A DNA stretch of 64,000 nt from Siphonodentalium dalli (lineage: Eukaryota; Mollusca; Scaphopoda; Gadilida; Siphonodentaliidae), in the NCBI GenBank assembly GCA_032622095.1, contig CP136063.1, forward strand, positions 93,287,980 to 93,351,979, given 5' to 3'. The translations under genes were made by a program, and so were the position numbers. Positions 12,650 to 26,539 of this stretch are shown piece after piece. The notes under the pieces are model-generated. The model was not told where the DNA came from, did not search any database, and saw nothing but the letters and a program-made list of their open reading frames with translations. Positions within the stretch are counted from its first letter, which is position 1. The number at the start of each line of letters is the position of its first letter.

Positions 12650-13440
12650 TGTTATAACGCGTTAGTTTTTCAAAGGTTTAAAACATAAACATCTTAAATT
12701 TAAGCTTTGTTTAGATTGTCATTTGGTGTCAACTCGGACGGTTAGCTATAAGTTAAGTTATGTTTTGAATGTTGTTGGTGTCAAATCGCCGAGGGTATCT
12801 TTAACTTAAGTTACGTTTAGCATGTCGTTTGGTATCAAATCGAACCGTGCATATTTTAGTTATGTTATGTAGAGCATGTCGTTTGTTGTCAAATCGGCCA
12901 AGGTATCTTGAAGTTAAGTTATGCTATATAAGACAGGCATATATAGCAATAAACTCCACGAAGGAGATGGCTATATAATTTCATATATTCCGTGTGAAAA
13001 GTTAAGTTGTGTTTCCCGTGTCATTAGTTGTTAATACGGACCCGACAAATTTTAGTTATGTTATGTTTATCATATTGTTTGGTATCAAATCGAATCGGGT
13101 ATCTTTAAATTATGCTTTGTTTCTTCTTTCTCATGTCGGTTGCTGTCCCATCGGTCAGCATATCTTTAAGCTAAGTTATGTTCAGCATGTCTTTTGGTGT
13201 CATGTCGGGCAGGGCATTTTTTAAAGTTAGTTATGTTTATCACGTCGTTTGGTGTCAAATCGTATCGGGCATAATTAAGTTAATTTATGTTCAGCATGTC
13301 GTTTGTATCAAATCAGACCAGTCATATTTAAGTTATGTTTATTATGCCGCTTTGTGTCAAATCAGACCAGTCATATTTAAATTATGTTTATCATGCCGCT
13401 TTGTGTCAAATGGGTCAGGGCATGTTTAAGTTAAGTTAAG
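12650..13440. repeat. Degenerate tandem repeat, about 55-60-bp units
   Basis: Variants of TTAAGTTATGTTTAGCATG followed by TCGTTTGGTGTCAAATCG recur about a dozen times with insertions and losses. It lies upstream of the Reeler gene ATG and separates that gene from the LINE fragment at 13440-13994. The short methionine-starting frames here are by-products of the repeat. Confidence 0.85.
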
Positions 13441-13994
13441 ACTTTGGCGATGAGACAATATATCTCGTTCGAGAGGTCGGGAAACCCACGTTGAAGTAGA
13501 AAATGCTCACTGTCCTCGAGATCACCGCAACCACAATAAGTGTTGTTGGTTATAGGAAATCCGCGTATTTGTGATCGCTTATAGGATACTACAATTCAAC
13601 CTTATAAACATGCGTGTAGAATATTATAATTATAGTGCAAAAAGAAACGTTATTTCGGTTGGTCTCTAAAGAGTTTTTGAACGCAGTTAGTAATTTGATG
13701 TTTGCGTTTTGTTCGAGGTTGTTCCACAAGATTGCTGCCCGGGGGATACAAGAGCGTCCATATATGGCTTTCTGGGTCAAAGCTGGGGATTTTGAGAGCA
13801 TCTGCTTGTCTGATTTGTATACCAGATAATGCAATATTCGTGGGAGGACCATGAATTTGAAAATAGGTAGGAGCCATGCCATTAATCATTTTGTAGAATA
13901 GTCGAAGTTTCGATTTATTTCCGTATCCAGTTTCATTCAATAAAGTGAAACTACTAATCGATATCCCGATATATTTTTTTTTACCCTGTGCCAA
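13440..13994 (-). pseudogene. Degenerate LINE 3' coding fragment (reverse transcriptase C-terminus)
   Basis: Read on the minus strand with at least two frame shifts, it shows the usual order of a CR1/jockey-like ORF2 tail. First RLFYKMINGMAPTYF, then in another frame CIPRAAILWNNL and LTAFKNSLE, then in a third frame YCGCGDLEDSEHFLLQ, a partial cysteine/histidine finger near 13480-13550. No complete frame, 5' region or clear target duplication is visible. It is a dead fragment. Confidence 0.78.
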
Positions 13995-14057
13995 TGCATT
14001 CTCTTATATATGCGAGTCGACCATAGGTCGCCTCGCATATATAAGAGAATGCATTGG
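13991..14057. repeat. Short hairpin (GCATTCTCTTATATATGCGAG family)
   Basis: The arm CCAATGCATTCTCTTATATA and its inverse enclose a loop of about 20 bp. Related arms occur at 14280-14325 and twice at 33932-34097. The spread indicates a small mobile hairpin family. Confidence 0.85.
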
Positions 14058-15140
14058 CCTAACAAATTTTTATCATTTTTTTTAAATAAATGTTTCTTAC
14101 AATTTTTAGGACATAAAATAAAAAAAACATCCATTACCCTGCAGGGAGCCCCACACATATATAGAAGCATATAGAAGAGTGTCGTCTGCTCATGTTTGTC
14201 TGGGGCTCTGTATGGGTGAAATTATAAAATTGTTAAAGAATACAAGAAAATAATTTTAAAATTGTAAAAAATTGTTAGGCCAATGCATATATAAGAGAAT
14301 GTTAGGCCAATGCATTCTCTATATATATTGTCGTTCGCGCGGCTTCATACTGCATGTCTCTATTTCCCCAAACTGCTTTTTAGTGCATCAATCCCAAACA
14401 ATATATACAAGCGTATTTTAATACGGATCTAACCAGGATACAAATATTGTTTTTGTGGAGATGATCTATCGAGATTATATCAAAATTTTCGGAGGTAAGA
14501 TAATGATATTCACCTTGAAAATATGTTATTATGCATCGAATTTGATCTGCGTCATAATATTGAACCAACCAGTTTCAGGAAACATCAAATTATTAGCTGT
14601 TGGTCAGGTAAAAAGTGGTATACCCCTGGTCAAGTGGTCCTGCTAATTTGCTGTGATGCTGGTGGGTCCTGCCTCATTGATATGATCCGGGTAGCCTGCA
14701 GTGTCCGCGCTGTCGGTGGCCAAACTGTACAATGGCCAATTTTTTTCGAAATTGGCCAATACCAATTTCATTTGGCCAAACTTTGTTTTACCCCAAATGG
14801 AGATGGAAAAGTAGGGATAGGGCAAAGTGATGATGTTAAGTAAAAGTACCGTTATTTAATTTAAAGTTTTCGTTTTCGCGGTATATGGCTGATCTGAACA
14901 ATCCAAGAAAAAACAAATATGGGTAGAAAACAGTCTAAAACATGTAAATTGTGAATAGTTGTGTTACAAACGTCCATACTTGATATGGTTATCCCTGTCC
15001 TGATGCAGACACAGCTTCACCATTATTAAAATAGTTTAAAATATACATGTTCTTGAATGTTTCATACAGACATGCACTGACATTTTCTCAAATAGCCTCA
15101 GAAAAAAACAATTTGTAAAAATAGCGGCATCACTTTGCCC

Positions 15141-15366
15141 TGCCATCATCATAGCAATACAATAGGGCACACCATCATCATAGCAATACAACAGGGCCCA
15201 CCATCAACATAGCATTACAATAGGGCATACCATCATCATATCAATACAACATGGCCCACCATCAACATAGCAATACAACAGGGCCCACCATCATCATAGC
15301 AATCCAATAGGGCCCCACCATCATCATAGCAATACAACAGGGCCCCACCATCATCATAGCAAATTA
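15141..15366. repeat. 29-30-bp tandem repeat, about 7.5 copies
   Basis: Units read approximately CCATCATCATAGCAATACAA followed by YAGGGCMCA. The region upstream (14640-14830) also carries short internal repeats with TTGGCCAA cores. No gene is visible here. Confidence 0.9.
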
Positions 15367-16175
15367 GCAGGACAACCTGACCACGGGTGTAGTGGGAGTA
15401 TAATTTAAATCTAACTTGGAAGTCTTACCTTATCGTGATCCTCGAAACTTCAAACGAATATGCACCAAAGTATAGGGAGTATTCAACTTATATAGTTCAT
15501 ATAAGAACTTGAGTCACCTGCCAGTAAAGGTTGTATTATGATTCATTTATGTTTTGCTAACTGCTTATTGTGACAAAACTGAGCACCCGCGAGTTTAACG
15601 GCGGTTCATTGAAACATTGTATCTACCATTTACCGAGGGGTCTGCATGCCATTTCTTTAGAATAGACGCCGCTCATTGTGTACACCCACCGTGCATTACA
15701 TGGTACTGTGCAATTACTGCTCATGCATTCGAAGCAGATCACTCCAATCTCTTGTAATTCATTTACAACGAACTCGCATTCAGGCGACATGCTGAGTGGC
15801 CTGTGCCAGTGTGCGAATTTGTTTTACTTTAAAATATTATGGCATACATGTAATGGTAATGTTGATATGACTTGATATTTTATTTGACGCTCATGTCATG
15901 TCTCATTAATGGAGTATTACGTATATATATCGATACAGGATTCCATGTTCATATAATGTGGGCAAACCATGTACATATATTTACATAGCCCGTGTGCGTT
16001 ACACTAAATACTGTCCATTGATTGGCCAACTGCCAATTTTGTCATTTGTTTCATATCTAAATAAAACACACCGCTATTCGAACCGACGGCATATTTTGTT
16101 GACCTGAATAACTATGAGTGGTTGGTAGAATATATGGACGCATTTTTTTAGATAGTGCGCGGCCATAGATAATTC

Positions 16176-16990
16176 GATAGAGAGTAATTAATTGGTTCCG
16201 CGAATTACGTTAAATAATTCACGAGAGGCAAGAGACGTCGGTAAGAAACGAGTGCGCGTTAGCGCACGAGTTTCTTACCTAAACGTCTCTCGCCTCGAGT
16301 GAATTATTTATTTAACGTAATTCTCGGAACTAATTGATTACTCTATTTATTACACTTCTGCATCAATTTGGTGCGCCAAATATGATTAAAACACCCAGAA
16401 TTAATGCACGAATGTCCAGATGTGGCGAAAGATCAACCATCGAAAATTCAGTCTAGATCAGTAAGCAACGTAACGTCAATGACGTAACAAGAAATGACAT
16501 AATTCACTAGTGACATTACTATTTTTATTTAACGGCGTTTTAAATGTAAATCGAGCATAGGAGTGTAATAAATAGAGAGTAATCAATTGGTTCCGAGAAT
16601 TACGTTAAATAATTCACGAGAGGTGAGAGACGTCGGTAAGAAACGAGTGCGCGTTAGCTAGCGCACGAGTTTCTTACACAAACGTCTCTCGCCTCAAGTG
16701 AATTATTGAACGTAATTCTCGGAACTTATTGATTTCTCTATTTATTACACTTCTGCATCAATTTGGTGCGCCAAATATGATTAAAACACCCATAATTAAT
16801 GCATGAATGTCCAGATGTGGCGAAAGATCAACCATCGAAAATTCAGTCTAGATCAGTAAGCGACGTAACGTCAATGACGTCACGGGAAATGACATAATTC
16901 ACTAGTGACATTACCATTTTTAATTAACAGCGTTTTCAATGGAAATTGCACGTAGGGGTGTAATAAAAGACAGTTTTTGGGCCAACTTAC
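16176..16990. repeat. Two tandem hairpin units, period about 395 bp
   Basis: Each unit has a long palindrome (16176-16350 and 16570-16750) with arms running from GAGAGTAATYAATTGGTTCC to a GAAACGAGTGCGCG loop. A non-palindromic stretch of about 220 bp follows (GGTGCGCCAAATATG ... GATCAACCATCGAAAATTC ... GTGTAATAAA). The same non-palindromic end recurs inverted near 17056-17105 (TTATTACACTCCTATGCG), so a third partial copy faces the other way. Confidence 0.85.
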
Positions 16991-17739
16991 AGTGCTGCGA
17001 TGTATAACGAATTCAGCTGATCATATATAGCACAATAAATATGAATATAAGCTATTTATTACACTCCTATGCGCGATTTCCATTGAAAACGCTGTTAATT
17101 AAAAATACCCTCTATTATGTGCATGTATACAAACGGTTAGTCAGATACTAAAGTTCAAAATATACTCTGATTGACCTAATTTTATTTAGGGATTTGTTGT
17201 TGTTATGAGAAACATTCGGGTCAATATGACTTTTTGGTAATTGTGACTAACATATACCTTTCCGCAAGTCATTATGACTAACTCTGGCCTTAATATTAGT
17301 TATAGTGACTAAGTTACACGATGAATAACTCTATTTAAAGCACTGTCTTAAATGGTGTTTACTATTTGTGCCCCTTCAGTGTTTCTGTCACCACCACCCC
17401 CCCCCCTTTGACCATATATTGGGTCAATATGCCAGAGTCATATCCCGGAATTTGAGATGTATTAGTGAGGGGTGGGGCCAAACCTATAGAAATATACATT
17501 GGCATATACATTGCATATCAGACCCCCCCCCCCCCCCCCCCCTCACCGAAGACTGGATATTTGGATGAAAGGTTTTTAATTTCATAGATACCGTACACAT
17601 CTTCGAAATGAACCAACTAAACAGACCAATACCACAAACTTTTGATATACCTCTCATAGACCAGTATTGAAATCTGTGGGGGTTTTTGAGAATTGATTGA
17701 GAGATTGTCCTGCTTTTAACCTGGCTCTAGCTATATAAT

Positions 17740-18490
17740 ATATAATTCTAAATAACACATATCCATGGAATATAAACATTCAACATAAGTTTAGGCAATA
17801 CGAAATACGATAGAAAAATATATAGATTGATTGGAAAGGGGTTTAAACAACAAGCCCATGCAAGGGCTTATGCTAAGTCTGCCTCCCCCCCCCATCAGTA
17901 TTGTTATCAGCCAACTAATTATTTGTCATAGGCGACTGTGATAACTGGACGTCCCGTCGGCGATGTGTTACGCCTATTTGAACTCCAAGTGGTCAATTTT
18001 TCATTATAACTTCATCCGAACGCCATTCGGAGACAACACGCGCGCCCTTTTTGATATTTAAAAAAAGAACAAAAAATCTTGCATTTCCACGAGACCCTAA
18101 TTACTGCACAAAAATCAGCAGCATAAAAATACCAAGACCCCTTCAATAACTTCGGGACCCAACCAACGGGACGCCATATGATAGGCTATGTTCAGGGAAT
18201 TTTCCCTCAAAGATAATCAAGTAATTAGCAGCCAGATTATTGTTTCTTATGCGGACTCGAGTTTCCCTTCACGAATTCAAGAGCGTATAACTCTACACAA
18301 TTAGCAGATCATAACCTGTAGCGAGATCATGATTGTGCTAATGGTCTCCGTTATCAGTTGGTGTTAACATATTTTATTCCAATCCAAAGAACATATATAA
18401 TCATTTAACATAACTTTATGCAATAAGAAATATCAATAGTATAACAAGATGGATTGATTGGAAAGGGGATTAAACAACAAGCCCAAGGAT
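17740..18490. repeat. Diverged direct repeat pair, possible LINE 3' tails
   Basis: The stretch near 17740-17870 recurs near 18370-18485. Both end with GATTGATTGGAAAGGGGWTT followed by AAACAACAAGCCC, similar to 3' ends of some mollusc non-LTR elements. Poly-C runs occur at 17396-17407 and about 17522-17541. I see no exon between 17100 and 19490; the 98-codon frame at 18454-18750 has no recognisable domain. Confidence 0.45.
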
Positions 18491-19494
18491 TTATGTTAAA
18501 GACATATTATGGACTAATTCGGGTGCGAGAAACTGATAAGTTAGTACCCGAGCGCTATGCCAACTGTGTGAATGTAGCATTCCACTATAGCATCACCGAA
18601 AATATCAAAGAAATCGACCTTACCACTCCACAGATATCATCACATAAACTATGCTTACTTGTAAATATTTACATCTCGATTCCGGACGCGGCAATCAACG
18701 ATAAACTAACGCGAATTATTTCGCCATCGAGAGTCATTCCATTTAATTAATATATAATAATGACGGTGTGTGTACTGTAAATTATGATTAATATTCGTAA
18801 AAATAACTACTTTGAACAAGTTTATTCTCCATTTCTATTTGATCACCCAACCGGAGTGTTTCATATCACTTTAAGTTTGCTCCACATCGGTTATCGATGG
18901 TTATCAGTATATTGTCACTCGACTGCTGTTGACACATTCCATGGGTGATCAACATGTGATAATACTAGATTATGTGCTCCAAATCCCTGCCGTTTACGTC
19001 ATGTTACTATATAACACCCGTGTTTCATTCAGTCACTGGAACATCGGTCACTGGTGTTAGGTCCTGTTCTGGCGGCATTGGTTATCAGTTGTACTTCGTC
19101 TACTATATATAACCCATTTCACTAATGGCCAACACGTGATATTCCAACAACGATTTACTGATAGTATTTGCGCTCCAATCAATGTTGCTTACGCTCTGTT
19201 GCTATGGATCAATCCTATATAGATGACGTTTGCCATTAAGTCATTGAAACATTGGCCAGTATAGTGTTATAGGTCAAAGGCAGCATGGTATACGTATATC
19301 TTAATGATAATTAAATCGTCCTATATTGGTGTATAAACAAGGTCAGCGTTGTTGTTTTATTATTCCTAAGATGAGTACACTAACCCGACGAGTGGTTGTT
19401 ATTGTGTGAAGCAAAAACATATTTAAAGATGCATTTGGAGCTCAAAGGAAACATTATGAAACCAAATTACTTGCTATCAAAATTATTTGGTATA

Positions 19495-19740
19495 AACGAC
19501 TTGGATCTGTCTGTCTGTTCGCGATTCTTCTCCCAGTCCCCTTGACCGATTTCATTTAAATTTGGTGTGGTGAGTCGGGATACCCCGGCGGATCTTACAT
19601 TGGCGTTAAATTTCCTTTGGTTCGATTAAAAAAAAAATAGTTTTATGATTTTTTTTAAATTGAGCAAGGATTAAAAAAAATTAAAGTTTTTAAAATATCA
19701 AAATGTGCGCGAAGCGCGCACAGGGGCCGACGAGTAAAGG
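19495..19740 (-). repeat. RTE-like 3' tail remnant
   Basis: Read on the minus strand, it contains an AAATCGGTCAAGGGGACTGG-like block followed by a short GACAGACAGA run. This is the usual arrangement at the 3' ends of RTE/BovB-type LINEs and their SINEs. A small GCGCGAAGCGCGC hairpin lies at its upstream edge. No coding part is present. Confidence 0.45.
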
Positions 19741-20254
19741 CTTCCATGCAATGGAGTCTGTTTCAGCAAGTAGTTTATAAAATAACGCACCCATGGCTTG
19801 TATTCATAAACTGGGTTTATATATATCCCAGGTATAGTGTACACCAGGCGAAGCTATCTGTGGTCATTGGTCGGATTGACATCGCGGCGGTGATTATTCA
19901 ATCAATCAGGGGGACTTGACTGCTATCACAGATTTGCCACACTTCGCATGTAGCAGTATACAAGCTTGGTTCATTTCAATTATGGACAGCGTAGTTTGAG
20001 TACTAAAGTCTACACCCCTGAACATAAAGGGACGGGAAGTACCCACCAGCCCAATTATATCTTCAACACTCATTCCGCAAATTATATTCAGTTTCTTCAT
20101 CTTAGTCGTAAGGCGGTGTTGATTGGTAAACGGAAAACGTGATAGAGGGTGTCAATCATATCGATGTTGGTGTGTCGCAATCAAATAAACTACCCGGTTT
20201 ATCGAATAAACCAACGGGGAGCTTGTAGGAAAAATATTTAAAAAATAAACCTTT

Positions 20255-20600
20255 CTAGCTGGTGGGCCCGACTTCGTCCGGGCTGTTTCCCCTCTGCTTT
20301 CCGTCGAAAGGCGCGATTTGACCTTGAATTGACCATTTTGAAAGTAAAGGTCCGGTCGGGGTCATGATTTGACCCCACAAAAACACTCCCCGGACAAAAG
20401 TACACCTAGGTATCAAATTTTGTCGAAATCCGTCCGTTTTACCCGATTTGACCTTGGTTTGACCAGTTTGAAGGTCAAGATCAGGTCGGGGTCACGATTT
20501 GACCCGTCCAAAACACTCCCCGGACAAAAGTACCCAACTCCAGACAAACGCACACGGCTACGGACAAGAGACCAGGACACACCGGGCCGAACATGGTTTT
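20255..20600 (+). repeat. CTAGCTGGTGGGCCC-type repeat (copy 1)
   Basis: Starts CTAGCTGGTGGGCCCGAC and TTCGTCCGGGCTGTTTCCCC, then has two tandem half-units around TTTGACCTTGAATTGACC, each followed by GGTCGGGGTC. The same start and unit occur at 52524-52800. The opening resembles SINE/RTE 3' tails such as those at 53937 and 54745. Confidence 0.8.
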
Positions 20601-23320
20601 AAGCGGCCATGATCGCTGCAGTAAGTCAGAAATACAACGAACTTTTGGAATCGGAAACTCGAAGATGTCTGACCTTTACTATATATTAATTTGTATATAA
20701 ACATTGTTTTCTACAAAGTTGTCTGTGAATAAACCCATTGGATAAAATAATGCAAGCCATGGAATGTGAACTGGCACCCGATAGACACTTTCGCTTGATA
20801 TTTATTTTTTATTAATTTATTGCGCCCTCCGGCAGGGGGGGGGGGTCATTCACTGTTTTCCATACAGTAGGCCGGGCTGGGTGGGTGGTTCAGCTGCGAA
20901 AAAAAGTCACTTTTTTCTAAGTGGTCACAGTTTTTTCCTCTTACAACATTTCTGCAATATAATTGCATCAAAGTGTTCAGCATCATTGTTATAGTATGTA
21001 TGACACTTAGGTCAGGGCTTAGGGCGGTAGTTAGTGTGGATATAGGACATATAGGCATAATGCTTCTCAGAAATCCCGGTTACAAACCAACACTCACAAT
21101 TTCGTCTTTTGCATCAGATCACATTGTCAAGTACCAACGCCACTGGTTCAAGATGAAAATGGACAGTTATGACACCCATGATTAAAGGTACGGTTGGCTT
21201 TGGCGGTGGGTATCCTGTAAAAATATTTCCACCCGTCAAAAACCGCCACAAACAGAAAGAACATCAAAATGTAGACAGACTTTGTCCGTATACAAATAAG
21301 AAATATCGCATAAACAGTATGTTATTGTCATTTGTTTGACCATTGTTATGTAAACAAAAGCAAAAACAGTTACTTTTCTGGTGTTTGTTTATATTATGAT
21401 GGTAAACATAAAGAGCGTTCTTTGTTGGTGAATTCCTGATATGGAACAAATAAAGAGCGTTTATGCCATTTTTGTGTGATTAGCCAGTAGCATTGTGCTG
21501 TCTTCTGTAACACAATCAGGCTCTTGCTTAGGTAAAATATAGTAGGTCTGTATGATAACATGCTGTTTACGCGATAGTCATGGTATATATGAACGAAACT
21601 GTATGCATTTTAATGTGTTTCTGTTTACGGTGATTGGAACAAATATGAATATTTTCGACAATTAAGGCCTCACGTGCCTTTAAAGTAAATAAAAATGAAT
21701 AAAGCTATTCATTTATATCATTAATGTTTACTCATTAGACCTGATCAGACAGCATAAGAGGCAAAAGGTTACAATACACCAAATGATTTATATAGGCCTC
21801 AGTGTTAACAAATCCCGCTGGCCTGTATTCGCAGGAAAGCTTTGACCCTGAGTATTTGAAATTAAAGAACGTCCTTTTAGACACACAGAAATGTGCCCAA
21901 AAGTACTTGTGAACGTGGTAAATCACACTGCAGCTTGACAAACGTCACACTACCCAATTGAGAAAACAATGACATTGAAAAAAACACAAACACCTCCCAT
22001 ACATTATTCGCCATTTGCACAGCCATAACCGTTTACCATGTGGTTATATTTGGTGTTTCTCGACGGGAAACACATTTGTGCATTTTTTCGTGCACTTTTC
22101 ATCCATGTATCATTGACCATTCAGCTGCCATAATTTTTTTTATGCTGATCCTAGCTTGGTAGTGCCAGGGGGAATCACTCTACTAATTTGTATTTGGTGT
22201 ATTGTAACCAAAACATGGAAATCTCATCATGCTAAAAAGTATTGAATGCTATTTAAAGCCACATCCAGATTTTTGTTTGATTTTTTAGTTTAATGAATTT
22301 TTTTTTTTTTGGACATAATTTCACATCAAAGCCATATGAATGCTGATCAATCTGTTAAACGCAATGTTGTCAGATGGTATAAGATCGTGTGGGTCCATTA
22401 CTATTTAGCATAAATGTTTTGCCTCAATTTTATTTTATATTTTCGATACAGTTGTATTTGAAGTGATTACAGACAAGCATTGGAAATATGGTAAAATGTT
22501 CATATAACTTGTTTACAAGTAATGAGTCAATTGATAAACAAAAACAAACAGGATAACAATGGGTGCTGCAGGTTTATACGATTCTTATCTGTTCTCAGAC
22601 TTTATAACTGAAACAAATACCAAGCCTAAATGGTGTGAGACTACAGATTTTTAGGTAAAACGTGGGTGGGTACCCTGCATGAAATTGGAAAAACAATTCC
22701 TTCAAATAAGGGGTGATTTGGCTGGATTTGGAGGTAAAACGTGGGTGGGTACCCCACATGAAATTGGAAAAAATATGTTTTCCTTCAAAAAAATTCAGCC
22801 TACTGTCATGGCACTTTTTTCCGACCCCCCCCCCCCCTGCCTTCGGTGTATAATCCGCTAGAGATTCGTGGTGTATAGTGGTTTTATTTATAGAAATGCT
22901 AATTTTTGGGACACACTAAACGTTGTTGTGCGACGCCGAGGCCGAGTCCGGGTAAAAGGTGTAGTTGGGAATTTCAATTTCGTTTATTGTCGTTTCATTA
23001 TTATGTCAATAATGTTGTTTTTTGGTTTGTGTTTAGCTATGCCAATTACAAATAGAAGAAATGAAAAATATAATTTGTAATTCTTATATTTCAACTTTTA
23101 TCGACATTTTTCAATCCGCAGCGCATTATAGTTCTAGTCGGACAGTCCGAGACAGCCACCTGTTCGTTAATTAGGTGCTGATCGTTGTGACAATTTGCAG
23201 TAGGTCCCTATTTGCGGATGTCCATTTGCAGAGGTCCCCGAATACGCGGAGGTCCCCTAAAATGGTCGAAATAGGTTGATTTTAATGAGTGAACGGGTGC
23301 GTATATGTCACTTGATACGT
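20600..23320. other. Intergenic stretch with minor repeats
   Basis: No exon is supported here. It holds a poly-G run near 20836, one copy of a dispersed repeat (21190-21460; a related inverted copy is at 28015-28265), and an 80-bp spaced direct repeat (22653-22700 and 22733-22780, sharing AGGTAAAACGTGGGTGGGTA). There is also a poly-C run near 22826. Confidence 0.6.
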
Positions 23321-23324
23321 ATTT

Positions 23325-23580
23325 TAAACACATATCGACACGAGGAACTAGTTTCGTTGCTTTTCTTTTTATTTTCTCTTACACATTGCTTTGATATTTG
23401 TGATGTGGGCTCCATGCATAGTTGCAGTATTCAATAATAGGTCTGACCATGCTTATGTAGAGCGATATGAAAGTATCGATGTCCAAGTTTGTGAAAGTTC
23501 TATTGAATATGCCGATGATTTGAGAAGCTTTATTCTTTTAGGATATTGTAGGAAGGCTAATCTGGCCGTGTCAAATTGAG
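23325..23580 (-). pseudogene. LINE reverse-transcriptase fragment (thumb region)
   Basis: On the minus strand one frame gives IIGIFNRTFTNLDIDTF, LYISMVRPIIEYCNYAWSPH, then after a stop EKIKRKATKLVP. This is the familiar F..LD...F..LY...VRP..EY....W.P....I..Q.RATK block at the end of CR1/jockey-type reverse transcriptases. The in-frame stop and missing flanking domains show it is a decayed fragment. Confidence 0.8.
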
Positions 23581-24124
23581 CTATAGCGATGTGATATCTC
23601 GCAGGACAACACATTTTGGGTTTTCGCGAGGTGTGTATTCGCTAGATGTCTTGTAGTTGCAGTATGTAACTATTATGACCGCGTTGATTGCTCTCGATGT
23701 TTAGGTATGAACAATGGCTGGACCACTCTTGAAGATTTTATGGCGGGAACACAATGCCTCCGATTAGTAGATTTTTTACCCGCATTTAGAGGCTTTCTGG
23801 TGTGATGAATGAGAAACCTGAAGCAATAAGCCGTAGTTTTTTTTGTAATCATTTGAAGGATTAGTTGTTTTAACGGAATTCTGAGGCGATGCATTCATGT
23901 AAGCAATATTTTCTTGTTTCATGTAGTTTTGATGGTTTATTGGGACAGCAATACTTATTATTCTCAATGGCAATATGATAGCATTTAGTATGGAGCGGTA
24001 TAGAGTACATGTCGCACTTGGTATATATGCATGCACCGACTTAGCGGAGGAAAGCAAAATGATATGGTATGTTAGTTTTTGCATGTTGGTGTTGTTCAAT
24101 TTAATTCATTTATTTCTCATTTCC

Positions 24125-24343
24125 TTAACTTCGTTCTTCAGTTTCAATGTCATGCCATCTACCCACTTCGAATGGGAGTTTATGGTTGCACGTTCGAAAT
24201 TTGCATAATGTTGTTCTGTCATTTGCATTCGTACATTTCATTTGTAACTGGGTGCGTAGAACCCGGAATACGCCTTTAACGTGATAAAGTGTGCATGGTC
24301 TATTTTTGATTTTCAGGGATTTATAGATGACAGACAAATACAT
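24125..24343 (-). pseudogene. LINE ORF2 C-terminal fragment
   Basis: The minus-strand frame ends with LCKFRTCNHKLPFEVGRW, a pattern from the region before the cysteine finger in many invertebrate CR1-like ORF2 proteins. The following finger is absent or scrambled. It lies 5' of the reverse-transcriptase fragment at 23325-23580 on the same strand, the wrong order for one element, so the two pieces come from separate or rearranged insertions. Confidence 0.55.
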
Positions 24344-24349
24344 GTAAAG

Positions 24350-26500
24350 AAGGAGTCCTATTTATTGAGGGAAATGTTCAGATAATTAGTTATCCAACAA
24401 ATGACCTATGGTTTGTGTCACATTTGAAAAATCCTATGATTTTTGCAAGTTTATTTTCAGAGTATACAAAGCAATCAGCCAGTAGATCTATTTATTATTC
24501 CTGCATATACTTTTGTTTAAGTTCACATACGCCAAGTCATTTTAATGTCAGCCTTTTTTGTTGTATACCAAATGTTTTAATATGTCCTCCTTTCAATCAA
24601 ATTTTAGACTTTATGACAATCAACCGATAGCTCGGTCTTGCCACAAGCCCCACTCGGGCGGGGACCACCATTTTAACAAGGCAGAGTCACATTTTGGTGT
24701 CTGCACAACGGCGACAGCGCTTATATGAGCTTTTTTTCTTCAAGCTGTTCCTTGATATATTTGAAACTTCATGCAGCACAAGCACGTCTCCCAAGATTGG
24801 TAAAATAAATTCAACAGTTGGCGCAAATGATATGGTAACTCAACAGCAGCTGGGAATTTCAGACAAAACATTTGAGACCAAAGGTCATTTATTTTCCTTC
24901 TTTTGGCGAAATTAGTATCCTGAAATGACCATCAGTTGGGAAAATAGTGGGCGGCGTCAGGTTGGCCACAGTTGGAACCCAGGGTGTGCGCAAATTTATT
25001 CGGGACGGGGTCATTTTTGTCTGGAAACCTTCTAACGGTCTAACCACGTCCCTGACTACATGCATGTATGCTTACTACCGTAGATGTGCTTGATGTGTCA
25101 TCCAATGTGCATGTATGCGTAATACCGTAGATGTGCTTGATGTGTCATCCAATACAAGGCTGTGGAGACGCTACTCTTCCTTAAGCTATACTGATCAGAT
25201 CAAATACAAACTCATTACGGCAAAAAGATCCAGGTGTTACTACGAATCGGGTCCAATAGGGTCAAGAACCAGTCTAATGCGCAAAATTCGGCAACTAATG
25301 CCTTAGTTTGTATTTCGCTTATTTAAAAGTGCATTTGAATAACAGACATTCATCTCAAAGTATAGATACAGATGATTAGCGAATTGACACTATTGCTATC
25401 AAAATACATATTGGTTTGGTCTATCATTGTTGTGATTCTCCTGTTGGCAAAATATTGGCGCATACGTCGTGTTAAATATACTGGTTCATTGTCCATGCAG
25501 AACTACGATAATTTCAAAACGTAGTAACATGACCCGCTGTGGATCATTATACTTCATTCAAATCGGTACATAATGTTCTTTTATGATAATTTCAATACGC
25601 ACATAATATACTGATTTTAATACGAACTGAGTACGAACAGATGCATGGAAGAGAGGTAACTCTAAATATGCCTGATACTGATGCGTATGCTAGAACAGTA
25701 ATGGCTCCTTTGCTTTCAGCAAGACTCCCAACAAACAATCAATTTGTGTAACATTTAAATAAACTCCGCCGTGTTTACAACCATATAGTCCGACCGTAAA
25801 CCTAATACTAAACCTACATTGTATGAGCTAACCAAATCCCAGTCTATACATGCATACCATAATTGTAAACAACATATACTTCATTCTTTAGTTAGTATAC
25901 ACAATATGTAATTATCATCGTTGTTGCTATCGTAGTCTCCAACGACATTGCCAGCATCACCATCACCAGTATCTCCACACCACTATATATAACAGAGACG
26001 ATGGACTGAGAGCTCCCTTCTATCTACAGTTGTGTTCTGGCCTCATGACGTCAAATGACCATCAAAATAGATCACGTGCTGGTAGGACCCCCTCCCAAGG
26101 TACCTTATTACTTAAACTTCATTTGTGTTTTCAATTCAATTCAATATGTTTATTTCCCATTAAACTGTAAAAACAGTGTTTGAGAATATAATACATAATA
26201 TAACAGGCGGGGTATACATTGACATAGATAATATATACATATACATAATATAAACCGTAATGTGTATTGTTCAGGGAAAATTATATTAACAGCAAATATT
26301 TGGGTACTAGTGTACCTATACTGGATCAAAGTGTAGCCTTACTCAGTTTGCATTTATTCCGATCATGATGGGTGGGGGACGGTAATTTTAACAGGTGATG
26401 TGTCACCACTAGTAGCAAAACAGAATATGATGTTGTCATTGATGACGTCTTCAGAGGTAAAAAAAAATCACGCAACGGCGATGAAAACACAAATATAATA
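24350..26500. other. Intergenic stretch, one short duplication
   Basis: I see no supported exon. A tandem duplication of about 45 bp lies at 25061-25153 (sharing CCGTAGATGTGCTTGATG). Near 26133-26260 is a reverse-orientation LINE-tail-like sequence (CAATTCAATTCAATATG). Confidence 0.55.
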
Positions 26501-26539
26501 GTCTTGGAGCTGATAGGATACCCCTGCATCACCACCAGA

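Noticed and set aside
24600-24720. Possible tRNA or structured RNA near CTCGGGCGGGGACC
   Set aside because: I could not fold a cloverleaf with the conserved tRNA positions.
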